This document shows positions 11,063 through 14,493 of a stretch of 14,493 nucleotides of DNA, piece after piece. The notes below the pieces were generated by a model. That model did no database searches. It saw only the letters and a program-made list of their open reading frames with translations, and had not been told where the DNA came from. The position numbers and the translations under genes were made by a program. The stretch's first letter is position 1; each line of letters starts with the position of its first letter. Source of the DNA: CAYIBD01 sp964361655 (GTDB lineage: Bacteria > Patescibacteriota > Minisyncoccia > Sungbacterales > SURF-37); contig CAYIBD010000019.1 of NCBI GenBank assembly GCA_964361655.1, positions 1 to 14,493 of the forward strand, written 5' to 3'.

Positions 11063-12850
11063 ATGGTAAAACCGATCCGCCTCCAAAAACTCAAGCGGAG
11101 TGTCGCGATTTTTGCCAAGTACCTCCGACCCTACCGGCGGACGCTCCTCGTCATTGGCGCCTTCAGTTTAGTGGACGCTGGCGCCAATGCCCTTACCCCG
11201 CTCTTTGCCGGGAAGATTTTCGATTTTCTGGTGAGCCCGCGAATGGTCGCCCTGCCATATCTTGGACTCGTGCCGGCCGCGCTTGCGGTTATTGGCACGT
11301 GGTTCGTGATTCGGGTCTGGGGCGACATCGCCGGCTGGCAAAAGAGCGTCAAGCAGGAGCGCTTTGGCGCTGATATCCATGCTGACTACCTGGTTGCGGC
11401 CTTTTCCCGGGTGCTCGAGCTTCCGCTCTCGTTCCATAGGCAGGTGAGAGTGGGCGAGATTATCAGCCGCATCCAGCGCGCCTCGGATCGCCTGGAATCC
11501 ATTGCCAACCGCATCCTGGTTGACCTTTTCCCGGATATGCTCTCGGTGCTCATCAGCTTTGTGATTGTCTTTGCCATCCAGCCGCGCTTGGCGCTGGTCA
11601 TGGTGGTTGCCACTGCCTTTTACCTCGGACTTTTAATCCGCACCGCGCCCGGGCTCTCGACCATCTCCTACAAGATGCACCGCGCCTACTCCCATGCCTT
11701 TGGCTACTCCTCGGACATCATGATGAATGTCCAGCCGGTGAAGCAGGCCACAGCCGAATCGCACGAACGGCGACAGCTCTTTCGCTTCTTTCGGCTTCGG
11801 GCTGCGCGGCTCTTGACCGAATACACGAAGATCTGGCAGGGCCTCACCTTTTACCAGCGGGCCATCACCACCCTCCTGCAGCTTGGCATTTTCGGCTACT
11901 CCTATGTCCTGGTTCGCTCGGGCGCCCTCACCGTTGGGGAGCTCGTGGCCTTCAATGCCTATGCCGCCATCATTTTCCGGCCGCTCGCCATCCTGGCCTC
12001 AAACTGGGACGTGGTGCAAAACGGGCTTGCGGCTATTGACCGCGCCGAGAAGATCATTGAGCGAGCGCCCGAGCCCTATCGGCCGGAGGGCGCCATCATC
12101 CCCACGGAGCTGAAGGGCGAGGTCGAATTTAAAAACGTGTCCTTCGCCTACGGCACGCGGCATAAGATTGTGCTTTCCGAGGTGAGCTTTGGCGTACCGG
12201 CCGGGACGAGTGTGGCCCTAGTGGGCGAATCCGGGGTTGGCAAGTCAACGCTTTGCGACTTATGCAGCGGTTACTTCCTGCCTACCAAGGGTAAAATTCT
12301 CATTGACGGCCACAATGTCCGGCGGCTGGATTTAAAGTACCTCCGCTCGCAGATCGCCGTGGTGCCCCAGGAGCTTTTGCTTTTTAACGACACGGTCAGG
12401 AACAACATCCGCTACGGGAGTTTCGAGGCCCCGGATGCCTCGGTAATTGCCGCGGCCAAGAAGGCCCACGCCGACGATTTTATCCAGAAGTTCCCCAAGA
12501 AATATAACCAGCTGGTTGGGGAGCGGGGGATTAAGCTTTCGGTGGGCCAAAAACAGCGCATTGCCATTGCCCGAGCCATTCTCCGCAACCCCCGCATCTT
12601 GATTCTGGATGAGCCGACTTCAGCCCTGGATGCCAAGTCCGAGGCCGTGATCGCCGAGTCGCTGGCCGAACTCATGGCCGGCCGGACAACGTTTATCATT
12701 GCCCACCGGCTCTCAACGGTCCGCCGCGCGGATTTGATTTTGGTCCTGGACAAGGGCCGCATTGTCGAGCGCGGCCGGCACGAGGAGTTGATCAAAATCC
12801 CCAATGGGGTGTATCGTAAGCTCTACGAGCTGCAGATTGGGTTGAAGTGA
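11063..12850 (+). CDS. ABC exporter half-transporter (membrane domain fused to ATPase)
   Basis: A 595-aa protein, full length for the family. The N-terminal ~320 residues carry about six membrane helices of a type I exporter (ABC_membrane), with cytosolic coupling segments such as LPLSFHRQVRVGEIISRIQRASDRLESI. The nucleotide-binding domain follows: VEFKNVSFAYG, Walker A GESGVGKST (388-396), Q-loop VVPQE, signature LSVGQ (492-496), Walker B ILILDEP (512-518), D-loop SALD and switch His548 in IIAHRLS. It should homodimerise and export a hydrophobic substrate (lipid, peptide or drug) as MsbA-like proteins do; the substrate cannot be read from sequence. It seems to be a single-gene unit with its own -10 box and a repeat hairpin over its stop codon. 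No peptidase domain is present. Confidence 0.92.
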   Translation: MVKPIRLQKLKRSVAIFAKYLRPYRRTLLVIGAFSLVDAGANALTPLFAGKIFDFLVSPRMVALPYLGLVPAALAVIGTWFVIRVWGDIAGWQKSVKQERFGADIHADYLVAAFSRVLELPLSFHRQVRVGEIISRIQRASDRLESIANRILVDLFPDMLSVLISFVIVFAIQPRLALVMVVATAFYLGLLIRTAPGLSTISYKMHRAYSHAFGYSSDIMMNVQPVKQATAESHERRQLFRFFRLRAARLLTEYTKIWQGLTFYQRAITTLLQLGIFGYSYVLVRSGALTVGELVAFNAYAAIIFRPLAILASNWDVVQNGLAAIDRAEKIIERAPEPYRPEGAIIPTELKGEVEFKNVSFAYGTRHKIVLSEVSFGVPAGTSVALVGESGVGKSTLCDLCSGYFLPTKGKILIDGHNVRRLDLKYLRSQIAVVPQELLLFNDTVRNNIRYGSFEAPDASVIAAAKKAHADDFIQKFPKKYNQLVGERGIKLSVGQKQRIAIARAILRNPRILILDEPTSALDAKSEAVIAESLAELMAGRTTFIIAHRLSTVRRADLILVLDKGRIVERGRHEELIKIPNGVYRKLYELQIGLK

Positions 12851-12896
12851 CGCATTGGCAACCGCTCGCGCTACGCGCGCTCGGGCCAATGCGTCA
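12848..12896. repeat. 12-bp inverted repeat containing the ABC stop codon
   Basis: TGACGCATTGGC (12848-12859, its first three bases are the stop) pairs perfectly with GCCAATGCGTCA (12885-12896); inner GCGCG-type pairing extends the hairpin. It could end or stabilise the ABC transcript even without a T-run. Confidence 0.7.
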
Positions 12897-13066
12897 TCCT
12901 GAGCGCAGCGAGGGATCCCGTTTGTCTCTGCGGCGCGCGTAGCTGTCAATGCGTCATCCTGAGTCCCGCTGGAAGTCCAGAGGCGAGGCGTATTGCCGGA
13001 GGCAATCGCCCCCTCTCCGGGACGAAGGATCTCGATGTTGTCATCCTGAGCGAAGCGAAGGATCTC
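12887..13066. repeat. TCATCCTGAG repeat block (three units, one interrupted)
   Basis: CAATGCGTCATCCTGAG occurs at 12887-12903 and 12947-12963 (60-bp spacing); TCATCCTGAG recurs at 13041-13050, followed by CGAAGCGAAGGATCTC. The second unit is split: TCATCCTGAGTCCCG (12954-12968) is completed only at CGGGACGAAGGATCTC (13018-13033). A separate hairpin, AGAGG...CCTCT with inner ATTGCC-GGA-GGCAAT, lies between. These are common dispersed repeats; nothing here codes for protein. Confidence 0.75.
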
Positions 13067-13096
13067 TTCGGCAAAGTTGTTCCTCATGGCCAGTGG

Positions 13097-13125
13097 TTGA
13101 AATGAATGGACGGTTAACGTAGAAT
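13097..13125 (+). promoter_or_regulatory. Promoter giving a nearly leaderless transcript
   Basis: TTGAAA (13097-13102), 17-nt spacer, TAGAAT (13120-13125). The expected start is near 13132, only about 5 nt before the ATG at 13137, so the mRNA would be leaderless or nearly so. The same transcript would reach the tRNA gene. Confidence 0.6.
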
Positions 13126-13136
13126 ACATTCTATCT

Positions 13137-13343
13137 ATGACCACGATCACCATCCCCAAGGCACTCACCAAGGATGCCAACCTCGTTGCCGTACCCCGCG
13201 CCACCTACGAGGAATTTTTAGCTTGGCAGAAGCGTGTTAAGTCGCGAAAGACGTTTGCGCCTACGGCAGCGGAGCGAAAGGTGCTCGCTCGCGCTCGCAG
13301 GAATTTCGCGCGCGGGAGATACGCTAAAATTTTGCCCTCGTAG
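13137..13343 (+). CDS. Small antitoxin-like DNA-binding protein, overlapping a tRNA
   Basis: A 68-aa protein. Its N-terminus MTTITIPKALTKDANLVAVPRATYEEFLAWQKRVK matches the short beta-strand plus 'IPR.EYEEFL' helix of antitoxins frequent in Parcubacteria (PhdYefM/RelB/AbrB-like, exact family not certain). A basic linker follows (TAAERKVLARARRNFARGRYAKI). In the relatives I recall, this kind of protein continues with a toxin-binding helix, roughly TLEELKHEL. Here it stops after KILPS, and the TAG is inside the tRNA (bases 8-10 of the tRNA). No toxin gene follows. It is probably a solitary, C-terminally truncated antitoxin; a functioning solitary regulator is also possible. The start needs no Shine-Dalgarno because the promoter lies directly upstream. 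Confidence 0.6.
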   Translation: MTTITIPKALTKDANLVAVPRATYEEFLAWQKRVKSRKTFAPTAAERKVLARARRNFARGRYAKILPS

Positions 13344-13406
13344 TTGAATTGGATACAACGCCTCCCTCCGGAGGAGGTGGTACAGGTTCGAGTCCTGTCG
13401 AGGGCG
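13334..13406 (+). tRNA. tRNA-Arg (anticodon CCG)
   Basis: A full cloverleaf of 73 nt: acceptor GCCCTCG/CGAGGGC, D arm GTTG-AATTGGATA-CAAC, anticodon stem CCTCC/GGAGG with loop CTCCGGA (anticodon CCG, reads CGG), variable TGGT(A), T arm ACAGG-TTCGAGT-CCTGT, discriminator G. No CCA is encoded. The first ten bases overlap the end of the preceding ORF. Confidence 0.95.
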
Positions 13407-13444
13407 AGGCAAAACTTGGGCGGGCCAGGAGCCGGTGAGAGGGG

Positions 13445-13469
13445 GCGAAAGCGTTTTAATAGCTTTCGC
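13445..13469. repeat. 8-bp hairpin after the tRNA
   Basis: GCGAAAGC (13445-13452) pairs with GCTTTCGC (13462-13469) around an AT-rich loop. GGGCATTGCGAG follows, a fragment of the ATTGCGAG repeat type. It could stop tRNA transcription, but no T-run follows the stem. Confidence 0.5.
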
Positions 13470-13561
13470 GGGCATTGCGAGTACGAGCGAAGTGAGAGCG
13501 GAGCACCATGCCCAGGAACTGAATCCTCGTAGGGACGCCGCGTCAAACGCGGCTGTCGAGT

Positions 13562-13589
13562 TTGACTCGTCGCCCACAGACTTTAGTAT
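13562..13589 (+). promoter_or_regulatory. Promoter for the split-barrel gene
   Basis: TTGACT (13562-13567), 16-nt spacer, TAGTAT (13584-13589). A start near 13596 would give a ~30-nt leader that includes the first CCGGAGGGGTCGG repeat. Confidence 0.5.
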
Positions 13590-13593
13590 CGGA

Positions 13594-13610
13594 AGATCCG
13601 GAGGGGTCGG
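13594..13610. repeat. 17-nt direct repeat, left copy
   Basis: AGATCCGGAGGGGTCGG; it matches 14081-14097 except for one base (T/C at the fourth position). It flanks the split-barrel gene on its 5' side. Confidence 0.65.
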
Positions 13611-13626
13611 TTCACGTCATCGAAAC

Positions 13627-14070
13627 ATGATGATATCTGAATGGAAGAAACTTATTTTCGAATTCATTCGGAAATACCCGATTGCTGTAATGGCTACGAT
13701 ATCTCCGGAAGCAAAATCGGAAGCGGCAACCATGTCGTTTGGCATAACGGACGATTTTGAAATCATTTTCCAGACATTTACGTCATATCGAAAATACCGA
13801 AATCTAAGAAGCAATCCATCAGTGGCCTTTGTCTTTGGATGGGATAAGAAAGTTACAATACAGTACGAGGGGATAGCCTGCGAACTTCCCGATCAGGATT
13901 CGGTGCAATACAGAAAGATATATTTTGAACAAAATCCGACTACGGTGAAATGGGATGAAGTTCCTGGAGCAGCATGGTTTAAGGTTTCTCCAAAGTGGAT
14001 TCGTTATCTCGATAACACCGAGCCGAGAACAATTCACGAAATAACTTTTCCTAACCAGGACCGTTCTTAG
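13627..14070 (+). CDS. Pyridoxamine 5'-phosphate oxidase-like flavin-binding split-barrel protein
   Basis: A 147-aa cytosolic protein of the PNPOx-like/FMN split-barrel group: FIRKYPIAVMATISPEAKSEAATMSFGITDDFEIIFQTFTSYRKYRNLRSNPSVAFVFGW is the typical N-terminal half (strand, substrate/FMN strand, Lys-containing loop 'S.RKYRNL', 'NP.VAFV'), followed by VTIQYEGIACEL and WFKVSPKWIRYLD at the C-terminus. Such proteins bind FMN, F420 or heme and reduce small molecules. The longer open frame upstream of ATG 13627 is repeat-derived and was dropped. Its AT-rich codon use (AAA, ATA, GAA, TTT) differs clearly from neighbours 5' of the tRNA, suggesting separate origin. No strong Shine-Dalgarno. Confidence 0.82.
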   Translation: MMISEWKKLIFEFIRKYPIAVMATISPEAKSEAATMSFGITDDFEIIFQTFTSYRKYRNLRSNPSVAFVFGWDKKVTIQYEGIACELPDQDSVQYRKIYFEQNPTTVKWDEVPGAAWFKVSPKWIRYLDNTEPRTIHEITFPNQDRS

Positions 14071-14080
14071 AATACAAGCG

Positions 14081-14097
14081 AGACCCGGAGGGGTCGG
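14081..14097. repeat. 17-nt direct repeat, right copy
   Basis: AGACCCGGAGGGGTCGG, the partner of 13594-13610, 11 nt after the split-barrel stop. This copy contains GACCC-GGAG-GGGTC, a small hairpin. Confidence 0.65.
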
Positions 14098-14175
14098 CAA
14101 GCGGCCAGTGAGACGCGCCAAAACTCCTCTCAAAGATTGACCACTGGGGCACCGGACCCGAGTGGATAATCTAGT

Positions 14176-14205
14176 TTGACAAATTGCCGTCCGTTCTGAT
14201 AGTAT
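14176..14205 (+). promoter_or_regulatory. Extended -10 promoter for the NYN gene
   Basis: TTGACA (14176-14181), 18-nt spacer, TAGTAT (14200-14205) with TGA directly before it (14197-14199), an extended -10. Transcription should start near 14212. Confidence 0.65.
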
Positions 14206-14220
14206 CTTATCACTAATCTC

Positions 14221-14255
14221 ACTGCCTTCTCGGCTTTCGCCGGGACGGCAGTTTT
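14221..14255 (+). terminator. Terminator-like hairpin in the NYN leader
   Basis: ACTGCC (14221-14226) pairs with GGCAGT (14247-14252), with inner CGGC/GCCG (14231-14234, 14239-14242), followed by TTTTG. It lies between the promoter and the start codon, so it would be transcribed first: an attenuator is possible. The T-run is short. Confidence 0.5.
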
Positions 14256-14269
14256 GTTATGATAATTTG

Positions 14270-14493
14270 ATGCGAGCGATCGTATTCATTGATGGGAATA
14301 ATTTCTACTTTCGGCTGCGAGATTTAATATCTCAAATCGACGGCAAATTCAGTTTGCTTGAATTCGATTATGAAGGCTTCGGAAAGTGGCTGGTGAAACC
14401 CCACGAGCTCGTTCGGATACACTACTATGTCGGTGCGTTAAAAAGACAAAACCGCAATGAGAAATCCGAAAGAATGTACGCCGACCAACAAAA
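14270..14493 (+). CDS. NYN-domain (LabA/DUF88-type) protein, N-terminal part (runs off window)
   Basis: 74 residues are visible. MRAIVFIDGNNFYFRLRDL is the opening of NYN (PIN-like) RNases, with the first catalytic Asp (Asp8) followed by GNN; the later VKPHELVRIHYYVGALKRQN is the second conserved strand of this family. NYN proteins are metal-dependent RNases acting on structured RNA; the remaining acidic residues lie beyond the window. The start ATG has no clear Shine-Dalgarno. Its codon use is AT-rich, like the preceding gene. Family call is good for a partial sequence. Confidence 0.82.
   Translation, partial: MRAIVFIDGNNFYFRLRDLISQIDGKFSLLEFDYEGFGKWLVKPHELVRIHYYVGALKRQNRNEKSERMYADQQ

Noticed and set aside
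12887..13066. CRISPR array
   Set aside because: Only two or three units with uneven spacing, no regular repeat-spacer pattern and no cas genes.
13435..13626. N-terminal extension of the split-barrel protein
   Set aside because: The segment is repeat-derived spacer and contains the promoter; the family starts at ATG 13627.

Overview
The window looks like a piece of a Candidate Phyla Radiation (Patescibacteria, Parcubacteria-like) chromosome, probably from a metagenome-assembled scaffold. Reasons: all recognisable genes lie on the + strand; several are small or DUF-type proteins typical of this group (DUF5671 membrane protein, SIMPL/DUF541 protein, DUF192, two short conserved hypotheticals, a PhdYefM/RelB-like small antitoxin, an NYN nuclease at the end). 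Spacers are also filled with short palindromic repeats of types I recall from many such genomes (ATTGCGAG..., TCATCCTGAG..., CCTGCCTGCC/GGCAGGCAGG, CCCTTCGACAAGG...). The taxonomic call is inference; no marker gene is present. A 100-N scaffold gap sits at 4852-4951.

Layout. (1) 1-480: 3' end of an unrecognised gene, closed by a clear intrinsic terminator. (2) 560-3838: a promoter, then a PHP-domain phosphoesterase whose usual HxH is QxQ, two small conserved proteins, a membrane-anchored SIMPL protein and an overlapping DUF5671 membrane protein. Two of these starts are preceded by copies of the same ~45-nt element. (3) 3839-5842: a block of palindromes, an alpha/beta hydrolase that carries two repeat-like insertions and runs into the gap, a DoxX protein emerging from it, and DUF192. 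(4) 5855-7276: a DEDDy exonuclease with a WYL-like C-terminal extension, and a YkuK-type RNase H-like protein. (5) 7403-9977: type IV pilus assembly ATPase PilB and platform protein PilC, overlapping, with no pilin nearby.

(6) 9978-11062 is the most unusual stretch: about 1.1 kb with a consensus sigma70 promoter, a long foldable leader containing two segments complementary to the downstream Shine-Dalgarno, a 61-aa two-helix membrane peptide, and then a run of strong hairpins including a possible three-way junction closed by a 15-bp stem. I recognise no known RNA family. It is the best candidate for an undescribed element.

(7) 11063-12850: an ABC exporter half-transporter whose stop codon lies inside a repeat hairpin, followed by a TCATCCTGAG repeat block. 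(8) 13097-14493: a nearly leaderless small antitoxin-like gene whose 3' end overlaps a tRNA-Arg(CCG), then an AT-richer flavin-binding split-barrel gene between two 17-nt near-identical direct repeats, and finally a promoter, a terminator-like leader hairpin and the start of an NYN-domain gene. This tail looks like a recombination point at a tRNA, though no duplicated attachment site is visible.
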